Positions 8,710 to 18,700 of a DNA stretch of 63,014 nt are shown here, one piece after another. Position 1 is the stretch's first letter; every line of letters starts with the position of its first letter. Source of the DNA: Bacteroidota bacterium (lineage in GTDB: Bacteria > Bacteroidota > Ignavibacteria > UBA10030 > SZUA-254); NCBI GenBank assembly GCA_020056225.1, contig JAGVIE010000048.1:165352-228365 (forward strand). Reading direction: 5' to 3'. Position numbers and translations under genes: made by a program. The notes below the pieces were generated by a model, which made no database searches, had not been told where the DNA came from, and saw only the letters and a program-made list of their open reading frames with translations.

Positions 8710-11466
8710 TTATTTATTTCTTTTTTTATGCGCCTGTTTATTATGCAAAACAGCCTGCGCGGCGGCTAATCTTGCAATCGGGACTCGATATGGCGAACAA
8801 CTCACATAGTCCATACCTACATTATGGCAGAACTCAACTGAACGGGGATCACCGCCATGTTCACCACAAATACCAATCTCTAATTTCTTGTTTGATTTTC
8901 GCCCACGCTCGATGCTTATTTTGATTAGCTCGCCAATTCCCTCCTGATCGATACTTTGGAACGGATCTTCCGGAAGAATTCCCTTCTCGAGATAATCCGG
9001 CAGGAATCCGCCGAAGTCATCGCGCGAGAAACCAAATCCCATCTGTGTCAGATCATTCGTGCCAAATGAGAAAAATTGAGCAACTTGAGCTATCTTATTA
9101 GATACCAGTGCAGCCCTGGGTATTTCGATCATCGTACCAAACATGTGCTTGATACTCTTGAGATTATACTTTGATAACACTTCCTGATAAACCCGTTTAG
9201 CAATCTCGTACTGATGGCTCAGTTCTTTTACATCGCCAAGAACAGGTATCATAATTTCAGGATAGGGTTTCTTTCCTTCCTTAAGAAGTTCTGCGGCTCC
9301 TTCAAATATCGCCCTGATTTGCATTTCGCTTACTTCGGGATATGTGATGCCCAAGCGAACGCCACGATGTCCCATCATTGGATTAGTTTCATGAAGATTG
9401 TCCGCCCGTTTTGATAGCTCTTCCATAGAGATATCCAAATCTTTTGCAAGCTGCTGCAATTTCTCGGGATCACGCGGAACAAACTCATGAAGTGGCGGAT
9501 CTAAAAGACGAACAACCACCGGATACGGATCCATTGCCTCTAAGGTTCCCTTGATATCTTTTTTTACGTACGGGAATAATTCATCCAAAGCTTTACGCCG
9601 TTCAGTTTCCGTCTTCGACATGATCATTTTCCGTAACCTGAAGAGCGGCTCTTCGGCTCCTTTCCCGTAGAACATATGTTCAGTACGGAACAATCCGATA
9701 CCCTGAGCGCCGAACAGGCGTCCCTTCTTTGCGTCTTCCGGTGTATCTGCATTCGTCCGGATTCCTAATCGTCGGATAGAATCACAAACTCTCAAGAATT
9801 CATTGAATATTTTGTTTTCTTCAGAGGCATCTATCATTGGAAGTTGTCCGCCGTAAACATTTCCCTTGGTACCGTTAAGAGTAATCCAATCACCCTCCCT
9901 GAAGATTTTCCCCTCGGCAACCATCTCTTTTTTCATACCATCAATGTGCAATGTACCACAGCCGACAATACAGCATTTTCCCCACCCTCGAGCAACAAGT
10001 GCGGCGTGCGAAGTCATACCTCCGCGTGCAGTCAAGATTGCTTCAGCGGCGCGCATACCTTCTACATCCTCGGGATTTGTTTCTTCTCGAACAAGGATTA
10101 CTTTCTTCCCTTGCTTTGCCCATGCAACGGCATCCTGAGCCAGGAATACAATCTGTCCGGCAGCGCCGCCGGGACCGGCAGGCAATCCTTTGGCAAGAAT
10201 TTTCTGACCGCTCTCGATTTTTGGATCGATGATCGGATGCAGAAGTTCATCTAACTGAGCGGGAGTTACGCGTGATACAGCCATCTCCTTTGTGATCAAT
10301 TTTTCTTTCATCATATCCATCGCAATCCGAACTGCCGCAGGTCCATTTCTTTTTCCGATGCGGCATTGCAGCATGAACATCCGTCCCTTTTCGATTGTAA
10401 ACTCCAGGTCCTGCATATCTTTGTAATGTTTTTCCAGTCTTTTCTGGTATTGAAAAAGTTCTTTGTAAAGTTTAGGCATCGCTTTCTCAAGTGACACGAG
10501 ATCGTTGTTGTGTTCAGATTTTGATGATTCGTTAATAGGCGCAGGCGTACGAATTCCGGCTACAACATCTTCCCCTTGCGCGTTGATCAGATACTCGCCA
10601 TAGAATTGTGCATCACCGTTACCGGGATTTCGGGTGAAGGCAACCCCTGTTGCAGAATCTTCGCCCATATTTCCAAAAACCATCGATTGAACATTAACGG
10701 CAGTTCCCCAAGCGTCGGGAATTCCCTCGATGCGTCGATAACTGACTGCGCGTTTTCCGTTCCATGATGCAAATACTGCACCGATACCCCCCCATAACTG
10801 CTCATATGGTTCATCGGGGAACGGTTTACCAAGTACTTCTTTAACGCGTACCTTGAACGCTCTACAAAGCTGTTCTAAATCTTCTGCCGTCATATCCGTA
10901 TCGGATTTATATCCCTTTTCCTTTTTCAACTTTCCCATTATTTTTTCCAACTGCTTGCGAATACCGCTTTCATCGTCCTTCGGCTCAATGCCGGCAGCTT
11001 TCTCCATTACCACATCGGAGTACATCATAATGAGACGACGATAAGCATCGAATACAAATCGAGCGTTTCCGCCTGTTTTCTTGATGAGACCGGGAATTGT
11101 TTTTTCTGTCAAGCCGACATTCAGAACAGTTTCCATCATCCCCGGCATCGATTTACGCGCACCCGAACGAACAGAAACCAGCAGGGGATTTTCAGAATTT
11201 CCGAATTTCTTTCCCATCAGCGTTTCCACACGCTTCAAGCTTTTCTCGACTTCCTCTTTCATCCCTTTCGGGTATGTTCTCTTGTTTTTATAGAAGTAAA
11301 TACATATTTCCGTCGTGATAGTGAAACCCGGGGGAACAGGGAGCTTTAAATCTTTATGCCCTGCCATCTCGGCGAGGTTTGCGCCTTTGCCGCCAAGGAG
11401 TTCCTTCATACTTTCGTTGCCATCGGCTTTGCCGCCGCCGAAGAAATAAACATATTTATGTGCCAT
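8710..11466 (-). CDS. ppdK: Pyruvate, phosphate dikinase
   Basis: A 918-residue protein, close to the family length of 870-920. The N-terminal ATP-grasp part starts with GGKGANLAEMAG. The phosphohistidine domain has GGMTSHAALVARGWG at about 482-496, with His487 as the phosphate carrier. The C-terminal PEP-binding barrel has GLFRTEHMF, FSFGTNDLTQMGFG and the Cys-containing GICGEHGGDP. The enzyme interconverts pyruvate, ATP and phosphate with PEP, AMP and pyrophosphate, reversibly linking glycolysis and gluconeogenesis. It begins 20 bases downstream of the amidotransferase gene on the same strand. All catalytic motifs are intact. Confidence 0.97.
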   Translation of the reverse strand: MAHKYVYFFGGGKADGNESMKELLGGKGANLAEMAGHKDLKLPVPPGFTITTEICIYFYKNKRTYPKGMKEEVEKSLKRVETLMGKKFGNSENPLLVSVRSGARKSMPGMMETVLNVGLTEKTIPGLIKKTGGNARFVFDAYRRLIMMYSDVVMEKAAGIEPKDDESGIRKQLEKIMGKLKKEKGYKSDTDMTAEDLEQLCRAFKVRVKEVLGKPFPDEPYEQLWGGIGAVFASWNGKRAVSYRRIEGIPDAWGTAVNVQSMVFGNMGEDSATGVAFTRNPGNGDAQFYGEYLINAQGEDVVAGIRTPAPINESSKSEHNNDLVSLEKAMPKLYKELFQYQKRLEKHYKDMQDLEFTIEKGRMFMLQCRIGKRNGPAAVRIAMDMMKEKLITKEMAVSRVTPAQLDELLHPIIDPKIESGQKILAKGLPAGPGGAAGQIVFLAQDAVAWAKQGKKVILVREETNPEDVEGMRAAEAILTARGGMTSHAALVARGWGKCCIVGCGTLHIDGMKKEMVAEGKIFREGDWITLNGTKGNVYGGQLPMIDASEENKIFNEFLRVCDSIRRLGIRTNADTPEDAKKGRLFGAQGIGLFRTEHMFYGKGAEEPLFRLRKMIMSKTETERRKALDELFPYVKKDIKGTLEAMDPYPVVVRLLDPPLHEFVPRDPEKLQQLAKDLDISMEELSKRADNLHETNPMMGHRGVRLGITYPEVSEMQIRAIFEGAAELLKEGKKPYPEIMIPVLGDVKELSHQYEIAKRVYQEVLSKYNLKSIKHMFGTMIEIPRAALVSNKIAQVAQFFSFGTNDLTQMGFGFSRDDFGGFLPDYLEKGILPEDPFQSIDQEGIGELIKISIERGRKSNKKLEIGICGEHGGDPRSVEFCHNVGMDYVSCSPYRVPIARLAAAQAVLHNKQAHKKRNK

Positions 11467-11486
11467 GTGTGTACCTATTTATCCTA

Positions 11487-12188
11487 TTATGTTGTAGATT
11501 GATTTGAAATCGTAGCTAAATAATTTTCTAGAATTTTATTTGATAAAGGATTATTTTCATCCATCATTCTCTCCGGATGCCATTGAAGAAGTAAAATAAA
11601 ATGGTCTTTCTCTATATTCCCGAATTCCATTCCTTCGATGATTCCATCTTCGGCTCGGACAGAAATTATTAATCCATCACCGGGTTTAGCAACAGCCTGA
11701 TGATGACTTGAGTTGACATGTCCTGAATCGATATTGGACATTTTGTAGATTAAAGTATCCATGTCGATATTTACAGGATGGCGGTTTTCAATATCGTTAT
11801 TTTTTCTATGAGACTTATACCCTGCTTCTTCAATATCCGGGATTAGCGTACCGCCAAGATGAATATTAACAAGCTGCATTCCCCGGCAAATCGCAAGCGT
11901 TGGGATTTTCTTATTCAAAGCTTGATCGATAAGTTTTCTTTCAAAGTCATCACGTTTTCTGTCAACATCTTTGATATGTGGATGATTCACCGGTCCGTTG
12001 TATAATGCAGGGTTTATATCGTTACCGCCGGTTAAAATCAACCCATTACAATCATTAAGAGCGTTTAAATTATCAAGTCTATAAGACAATTTAATCCAGT
12101 TGAGCAAAATACCGCTCCCTTCCAACCACTTTATGTATAAGTTGAATTTATCCTCAGAGATCATTGTGTCGGTAACACCGATAACCAT
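11487..12188 (-). CDS. Class I glutamine amidotransferase-like hydrolase (peptidase C26, PuuD type)
   Basis: A 233-residue protein with the catalytic triad of gamma-glutamyl hydrolases: Cys101 in AICRGMQ, and His204 and Glu206 in LQWHPE. The substrate-side signatures LTGGNDINPALY and SSHHQAV are also present. PuuD-like enzymes cleave gamma-glutamyl-GABA or other gamma-glutamyl compounds in the cytoplasm. No putrescine genes are nearby, so the substrate is open. Its ATG shares one base with the stop of lpxK, so it is probably translated from the lpx transcript. Family assignment is firm; the exact substrate is not. Confidence 0.85.
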   Translation of the reverse strand: MVIGVTDTMISEDKFNLYIKWLEGSGILLNWIKLSYRLDNLNALNDCNGLILTGGNDINPALYNGPVNHPHIKDVDRKRDDFERKLIDQALNKKIPTLAICRGMQLVNIHLGGTLIPDIEEAGYKSHRKNNDIENRHPVNIDMDTLIYKMSNIDSGHVNSSHHQAVAKPGDGLIISVRAEDGIIEGMEFGNIEKDHFILLLQWHPERMMDENNPLSNKILENYLATISNQSTT

Positions 12189-13246
12189 CAGACGGCGCCC
12201 CTTATCGTTTGATCGAGAAGAGTGTGCAAGTTTTTTTCACCACCGATAACAACAGCTTCGATCTCCAAAAAGTATAATGCCTTCAATGGAAACGATTTCG
12301 GTATCTTTATCGATAATAATCGCATTGCGTCTTTTTCGGTCGTAATAATTGAGTCTGCTTTACACTTTTCATATCTATCTTGAATTTCATTCAAATCAGC
12401 TTCACTGTAACGATGGTGATCCGGAAAAATAACCATATCTTTAACAGAGAGTCCAACAACTGCTAAAGTATTTTTGAAAGAATCCGGGTTTCCGATACCG
12501 CAAAACGCTACGCAGTCGTTGCGATCTTTAGTCGGATTATCAGTATTGTTTAGAAGTACGAAATCGCGAAATCCTTTTGAGGTGAATTGTACGATTGCTG
12601 TATCTTTATGGTAATATTTCTTAAGCATAATACCGTTTTCATCGGTCGAACCATAATCCCGCGTGATAACAAGAAAATCCGCTCTCCGTAATGAGGAGAA
12701 AGGTTCACGGCGTAAACCTGCAGGCAACATTCCCATAGCCGGAAGAAACTTTCTTCCATCTATTATAACAATATCGAGGTCACGAACAATTCCCCGATGC
12801 TGGAAACCATCATCGAGTAAAATAACGTCGGGTTTATACTTCTCAATTATTATTTTCGCCGCGCGAGCGCGGTTTTCATCAACTGCTACGATCACAGACG
12901 GGAACTTCTTCGCTATCTGAAAAGGTTCATCACCTATCGTCTCTGCTGTCCCGCTAAGTGTGTTTCCATCAGAAACAATCTTTGTACCCTTCGTAGTTCT
13001 TTTGTATCCCCTGCTTAGAACAGCAATCTTCCTATTCTGACTGAGAAAATACCGAATCAGATATTCAACCATCGGTGTTTTTCCGGTCCCCCCCGCCGTG
13101 ATGTTGCCGACAGAAATTACCGGAATACCGATATGTACTGCTTTACAAATACCGGCATCATAAAACCAGTTTCTAATAATAATCCCGAGACCATAGAGCC
13201 ATGAAAGCGGTATCAATATTAATTGAAAAAAAATCAAATCACTCAA
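12188..13246 (-). CDS. lpxK: Tetraacyldisaccharide 4'-kinase
   Basis: A 352-residue protein with an N-terminal hydrophobic segment (residues 5-25) that holds it at the inner membrane. The P-loop GNITAGGTGKTP (47-58) and the LDDGFQHRG motif are typical of LpxK. It phosphorylates the 4' position of the lipid A disaccharide to give lipid IVA. It directly follows lpxB, which makes its substrate, with only one base between the genes. Together they show that the organism makes lipid A and has a Gram-negative envelope. Confidence 0.95.
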   Translation of the reverse strand: MSDLIFFQLILIPLSWLYGLGIIIRNWFYDAGICKAVHIGIPVISVGNITAGGTGKTPMVEYLIRYFLSQNRKIAVLSRGYKRTTKGTKIVSDGNTLSGTAETIGDEPFQIAKKFPSVIVAVDENRARAAKIIIEKYKPDVILLDDGFQHRGIVRDLDIVIIDGRKFLPAMGMLPAGLRREPFSSLRRADFLVITRDYGSTDENGIMLKKYYHKDTAIVQFTSKGFRDFVLLNNTDNPTKDRNDCVAFCGIGNPDSFKNTLAVVGLSVKDMVIFPDHHRYSEADLNEIQDRYEKCKADSIITTEKDAMRLLSIKIPKSFPLKALYFLEIEAVVIGGEKNLHTLLDQTIRGAV

Positions 13247-13247
13247 T

Positions 13248-14396
13248 TCACACTAATGAAAAAATTGTATCTGCCACGCGGCTTGATGCGCCTTTCGTAC
13301 CAAGGCGATACTTGACAACAGATAGTTTCTCTGCAATTTCCTTGCTTAGAGCTTTATCTTCCAGCATCGTTAAAACTTCCCGCGCAAGGCGCTGAGGTGT
13401 AACTTTCGATTGTAATAATTCCGGAACTATCCTTTCACCGGCAACGATGTTAACCAACCCGATATTTTTTATCCTAACGAGCATCCGTCCGATAAAATAT
13501 GAAAACCAAGAAGTTTTATAAACTACAATCATCGGTGTTTGGTAGAATGCAGTCTCAAGAGTAGCCGTTCCCGATGTCACAAGAGCTACATCTGAATTTT
13601 TCATGATTTCGTAGGTAGCATTCTGGATCAACTGAATTGGAAAATCATTGCGCACAAAAGTTTTTACATAATCGAAATTCAAGACTGATGATATCCCAAC
13701 GGCTATTTGAATACCTGCCTGCGCATGGAGTATTCTTGCGGCGCCGAGCATAGCGGGGAATATGCGTTCAAGCTCCTGGGTCCGGCTTCCCGGGAACAAT
13801 CCGAGTATCGGTTTATCTTCAACGAAACCATAACGCTTGCAAAATTCGCGTTTCCCCTGCGGCTCTGTAAATACTTCTAACAACGGGTGCCCTACAAATT
13901 CTACGTCGATACCTTCTTTCCGGTAAATTTCTTCTTCGAAAGGAAATGCCACGAGCATTTTATCGATCAACCCTTTCATCTTTTTTACTCTACCGGATTT
14001 CCAAGCCCACACCTGCGGGCTGATGTAATAAACTATCTTAACTCCATATTCACGCGCGGCGCGGGCAAACCGGAGATTGAACCCGGGATAATCGATTAAT
14101 AAAACAACATCCGGTTTTTTTACCTTTAATAATACCTTTAATGTTTGCTCAACAGACTTCAATAATGGAAGATGTTGAAGAACTTCCCAAAACCCCATCA
14201 CCGAGATTTCTCTGACGTGATAGATTAATTCCATTCCCTCTGCCTGCATCTTATCACCGCCGATACCGAAGATGACGGCATCGGGATCGCGGCGCTTGAG
14301 TTCACGCACTACACCGGAACCATGCAGATCACCGGACGCTTCACCCGCAATTATGAGGATACGCAATGATTTATCTTTTGACATACCAAAGAACAA
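13248..14396 (-). CDS. lpxB: Lipid-A-disaccharide synthase
   Basis: A 382-residue GT19 glycosyltransferase of standard length. GEASGDLHG near residue 18 and LFPGSRTQELER at about 193 are family signatures. It joins lipid X to UDP-diacylglucosamine to form the lipid A disaccharide at the inner membrane. The most upstream start overlaps the preceding gene by 26 bases; the Met at 14384 (MSKDKSLRILI) would shorten the overlap and is equally good. The gene is part of a tight run with lpxK and the amidotransferase. Confidence 0.95.
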   Translation of the reverse strand: MFFGMSKDKSLRILIIAGEASGDLHGSGVVRELKRRDPDAVIFGIGGDKMQAEGMELIYHVREISVMGFWEVLQHLPLLKSVEQTLKVLLKVKKPDVVLLIDYPGFNLRFARAAREYGVKIVYYISPQVWAWKSGRVKKMKGLIDKMLVAFPFEEEIYRKEGIDVEFVGHPLLEVFTEPQGKREFCKRYGFVEDKPILGLFPGSRTQELERIFPAMLGAARILHAQAGIQIAVGISSVLNFDYVKTFVRNDFPIQLIQNATYEIMKNSDVALVTSGTATLETAFYQTPMIVVYKTSWFSYFIGRMLVRIKNIGLVNIVAGERIVPELLQSKVTPQRLAREVLTMLEDKALSKEIAEKLSVVKYRLGTKGASSRVADTIFSLV

Positions 14397-14949
14397 TGAG
14401 TATCAGTGTTACTAATGTAATAGCTTGTAATGTGCGGCGTTCGGATCTGAATCCACTCTTCATGTCTATTTCAGGTTGAGGATGAGATCCACCGGTATAT
14501 TTTTTCATCGAAGGAACAAAGCGTGGTACTGCCTGGAAATATTTAACATACTCATCTAGAAATTTTTTCATTAATCCTTCTTCCTCAAGACTGATTATCA
14601 AAGTATATTGGAAGAAGAAATACAATAATCCTATAAGCGCAAGCAATGGAGAGTCAGCCATGAGACCGAATCCAAAATACATCAACATGTTACCCAGATA
14701 GAGCGGATTACGGACGTAAGCGAAGGGTCCCTTAGTGATCAAGTATGAAGCCCCGACATTACCCGTGGTTCGCGTCTCACTTCCTGCATAAGAGACACCC
14801 CAAAACCGTAGTAGCTCTCCTAAGATGACAAAACAAAATCCGGTCAGCATACTGGGAATTGTTGGATGAGCTACGTAAACCAGCACAAGTAAAAACGGAA
14901 TCGGTGTATAGCTTCTATATTTAAAAAGAGTTTGTCGAAAATCCATCAT
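14371..14949 (-). CDS. Isoprenylcysteine carboxyl methyltransferase/PEMT-like membrane methyltransferase
   Basis: A 192-residue membrane protein with four or more hydrophobic segments. The region GPFAYVRNPLYLGN followed about 40 residues later by a Glu-rich EEEGLMKKF and a YVKYFQAVPRFVP segment is the SAM-binding signature of the ICMT/phospholipid methyltransferase superfamily. Bacterial members methylate lipids or other membrane substrates; the target here is unknown. It sits between a HAD phosphatase (4-base overlap) and lpxB (overlap), so it is translationally tied to lipid A synthesis and may modify an envelope lipid. That last point is inference. Confidence 0.75.
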   Translation of the reverse strand: MMDFRQTLFKYRSYTPIPFLLVLVYVAHPTIPSMLTGFCFVILGELLRFWGVSYAGSETRTTGNVGASYLITKGPFAYVRNPLYLGNMLMYFGFGLMADSPLLALIGLLYFFFQYTLIISLEEEGLMKKFLDEYVKYFQAVPRFVPSMKKYTGGSHPQPEIDMKSGFRSERRTLQAITLVTLILIVLWYVKR

Positions 14950-15686
14950 CCACCTATAAATACTTCCTTAGCGGCAAGCTCAGCTTGCCGATGTTTTTTT
15001 AAGCCATAATGCTTTTTCGTTTGTCGATATTCTATCATTTCTTGCAATCTTATTTTTATATCTGCAAAAGTCCGGTATTCAAAATAGGAGATATTTTCCT
15101 GACGGCAATATTTCAGCAATTCATCTTTTGCAAAAACAATATCAGCGTATCGCACCGGACATCGATCTGAAAATCCCTCGCCTATATACACGATGATGTC
15201 GTCATCGCTTGAAAGTGTGAGCATATGGTTGCGCTTACAGCACGCGCACCGGTTACAGACTTCATCAGTAAAGGGGAATGACGGTTGGAATATTATTTTT
15301 GATGTGCCATCCATCGGTATTAAATCCAGATGGTTAGCAAAACATACAGAATCCGGAATATTGTTATGCTTTAGAATTCGATCTATATAATAATCCATAC
15401 CGTCGCTTACTATGTAATAGGCAACACCCTGCGAACGGCAAAAACTTAGAAAATCTGTAAACGATGAGTCGATTTTCTGTGAATCTAAAAATGCATCCAG
15501 AGCGCTTTTATCTGTTCCGGAACATGCGGCACATTCACGATGGAAACATTCCATAGCCGATATCGTGCCGGTTCGGTACTCTGCTATGAAATCTAAGCAT
15601 CGTTTTCCACCGAACTTTTCAAACATAGCGTCACCGACATCGATATTGGTAATGGTTCCGTCAAAATCTATGAAAATATTTATCAT
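14946..15686 (-). CDS. HAD-IB phosphatase of the MtnX/phosphoserine phosphatase type
   Basis: A 246-residue protein with the HAD motif I IDFDGTIT (nucleophile Asp7, Asp9), motif II IVSDGMDYYI and a late motif YIGEGFSDRC. A cluster of cysteines (CNRCACCKRNH) at about 150-160 resembles the zinc-like cap of MtnX family proteins. MtnX removes phosphate from a methylthio-pentenyl intermediate in methionine salvage, but no salvage genes are nearby, so another phosphorylated substrate is possible. It overlaps the methyltransferase gene by four bases and follows smc. Confidence 0.75.
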   Translation of the reverse strand: MINIFIDFDGTITNIDVGDAMFEKFGGKRCLDFIAEYRTGTISAMECFHRECAACSGTDKSALDAFLDSQKIDSSFTDFLSFCRSQGVAYYIVSDGMDYYIDRILKHNNIPDSVCFANHLDLIPMDGTSKIIFQPSFPFTDEVCNRCACCKRNHMLTLSSDDDIIVYIGEGFSDRCPVRYADIVFAKDELLKYCRQENISYFEYRTFADIKIRLQEMIEYRQTKKHYGLKKHRQAELAAKEVFIGG

Positions 15687-15734
15687 CGATAAGTTTTATT
15701 GACTGACGTGATCGGAAAAGTTTGTGTAAAAGCT

Positions 15735-18700
15735 CTAGTTCGTCACAGTAGCGGAACTAACCCGTGCCTCTTGATTAAAGCGGACTGTAACTATTTTCGA
15801 AATTCCTTCTTCTTCCATCGTCACTCCGTAAAGAGCTTGTGCGGCTTCCATAGTGCGCTTATTATGAGTGACTACAATAAATTGTGTATTGTTCGAAAAC
15901 TTCTTGAGTATGCGGGTGTACCGATCTATATTCGAATCATCTAAAGGCGCATCTACTTCATCAAGAATACAAAATGGACTCGGCTTCACAAGATAAATCG
16001 CAAAGAGAAGAGCGATAGCAGTTAACGTTTTTTCTCCGCCCGAGAGCAAATCGATTGATGTAGGCCGCTTACCTCTCGGCTTCGCGATTATTTCGATGTT
16101 CGCTTCAAGCGGGTCAATTCCTTCTTCGAGTTTCAGATCGCACTCATCGCCTTCCATAAATAATTCTTTGAAGGTTATAATGAAGTTTTCCCGAATCTTC
16201 ATGAACGTGTCCAGGAATTTGCGTTGAGCGGTGTTATTGATTTCATCGATCGTATTCATCAAGGTTTTTTCTGCATCGATTAAATCGTCGCGCTGTTGTG
16301 TAAGAAAATTAAGGCGTTCGCTTTCTGTATGAAACTCATCGAATGCCGCGAAATTGATCGCTCCCAGCACACGGATGCGATCTTTGAGATTCTTAACTTC
16401 TTCACGCAGATGCGCGAAATCTACCCATTCATCATCAGGATACGATTTTAATTGAAGTTCAATCTCGAATTCTTCCTGTGCCCTCAGTCGCACATGTTCG
16501 ATGTTAGCCTTGATTTCCGAGATTTTCATTTCAAGTTCATGTGCGGCAGAAACGGAATCATCGTGAAGCCGGCGTTCATCTTTGATTTTTAATTCTATTT
16601 GATGCAACTCGTTTCGGCGTGTTGAATACGATCCTTCAATTTCCTTTTTTTGATCCTCGACAAGATTGTAATCCTGACGTTGAATGCTTAATTGTTCGTC
16701 GAGCATTCTTGTATCCTGAGTCAACCTTGCTATCTCTTCCTGTGCGCGTGTGATTTCATCCTGCCTGCGAATGAGTGTCAGATCAATATCATTCACTCTT
16801 GCTTCTGTACGCTCTATATCGCGCTCAAGATTTCGTACTTCACCCTGCGTTGTTACGACTTTAATTTCAAGCTCGTTGACAACTTTAGTTTTCTCATTCC
16901 ATAATGCTTCAAGCGATTCTAATTCATGTACCGAAACAGTGGCAATCGATTCTTTATCGGTTTTTTCAGATTCAAGGATTCCCAAATCGCCCGACTCTTT
17001 GCTGTATTGATGCTGAAGATCGGCGATTTCGTCCTGAAGCGTCGTCATCTCAATGCCGTTCCTGTCAATGCCGTCGTTTGCACGTTTCTTTTCGAACTCG
17101 AGCTGTGCTATGCGCATTTCAATTGCGGTCATTTCCTTTTCGATGGCTTTGACCGATTTTCTCTCCCGATCGATGTCAACCGCGTCATGATCATGTTGAA
17201 TTTTTTCCTGCTGTGACGCTAACTTCTTTTCCCGGTTTCTCAGGTCTTCAATTTCGCGCTCGAGTGCGGCGATCTGGGATTTCTTATTTATGAGTCCCCC
17301 CTCATCAATTTTCCGACTGCCGCCGCGCAACATACCTGTACTTGAAACGATCTGTCCATCGAGCGTTACACAGCGAACTCCGGTGAGTGTTGAGAAAATT
17401 TCCCGCGCAATACCGGGTGTATCAACAATTACAACATCCTCAAGCAGATAATCGACAAGGTTCCGGTAAACGGGTTCACACTGGATGACGTCTGCCGCCC
17501 AAATGAATGGAAAAGTATTTTTTTTCTTCGCTCTCCTGATAATTTTAGGTACCCACTCCAAGCTGATGAAGGCACTTTTACCCTTGTCTTGGTTTTTTAA
17601 TTCCTCGATAGCGGCATATCCATCTTCGAGCCGTTCTACCACAAGAACATTCGTCATGTCGGATAACGCCGATTCAATCGCAACACGAAATTTTTCATCC
17701 GATTGAATTATATCGGCAACAGTGATCAATTTTTTCTTCTTCCACTCGTTATGATTAAGAAGATATCTTGTCCCCTCTGAAAAGCCTTCGTATCCCTCCA
17801 ACATTCTGTGCAAGAATTCAATCTTGGAAGTTTTCCTGTCGATCTCATGCATCAAATCAATACTTTGCTTTCGAAGTCTTTCTATTTCCTGCTTCAACTG
17901 CTCCTTCGATTGCTGTTTACTGAACAATTGAACTTCCGCTTCTGCAAATCGTTGCCGCATATCGCGATCTTTGGCAGTTAGAAGCTTAACCTGTTCTTCT
18001 ACTCGTTCAATATCATTCTGGTACAATTTGTTATCTTCAATGGAGCGATCTATGCGTCCGGTTAGATTATCGATGCGTGCCTTGATGCGTTCCTGCTCAC
18101 CTCTCTTCGTAATTATGTCGTGAGCTAATTGCAGTATAACGTCTTTCAGTCCGGCGACCTCTATTTGTTTTGCATCCAACCGACTGGTGACCTGCGCATA
18201 TTCATCCTTCTCGTTGATGAATATTTTTTCTGCCGCTGTAAATTCTACCAGACTCTGATCTCTGCGCTCAGCAAGGTTTTGCTTTTCGATAGCAAGCGAC
18301 TCTCGCTGTGTATTCAGATCGCATTTTTCTTCCTCGTATCGCTTGATGTTAGACGATAACGAATTGCCGCGTTCCTGAGTTACGATGATCTTTTCTTCAA
18401 CTTTATGGATCTCTTCAAACTTTGCGGCGGAGGATCTCTGTGCTTCACCGAGCCGGTTTTCTATCTCGCTCAATCTTTCTCTGAGCAGTTCGATGTTTTC
18501 TTCCTGCTCGCGGAGTGTTTCATCGATTTGGGATTTATCGGTTGTAGCTATAAGAAATTTTTCGTCTAACGGTTTGAGCTTATTGTGTAAATAAGAATAT
18601 TCCCGTTCGAGGAGATCTATCTCAAGCGCTTTCAATCTGCCGGATACTTCATTATATTGTTCAGCTTTTTTTGCCTGCCGTTCGAGCGAGTTGACTGTTT

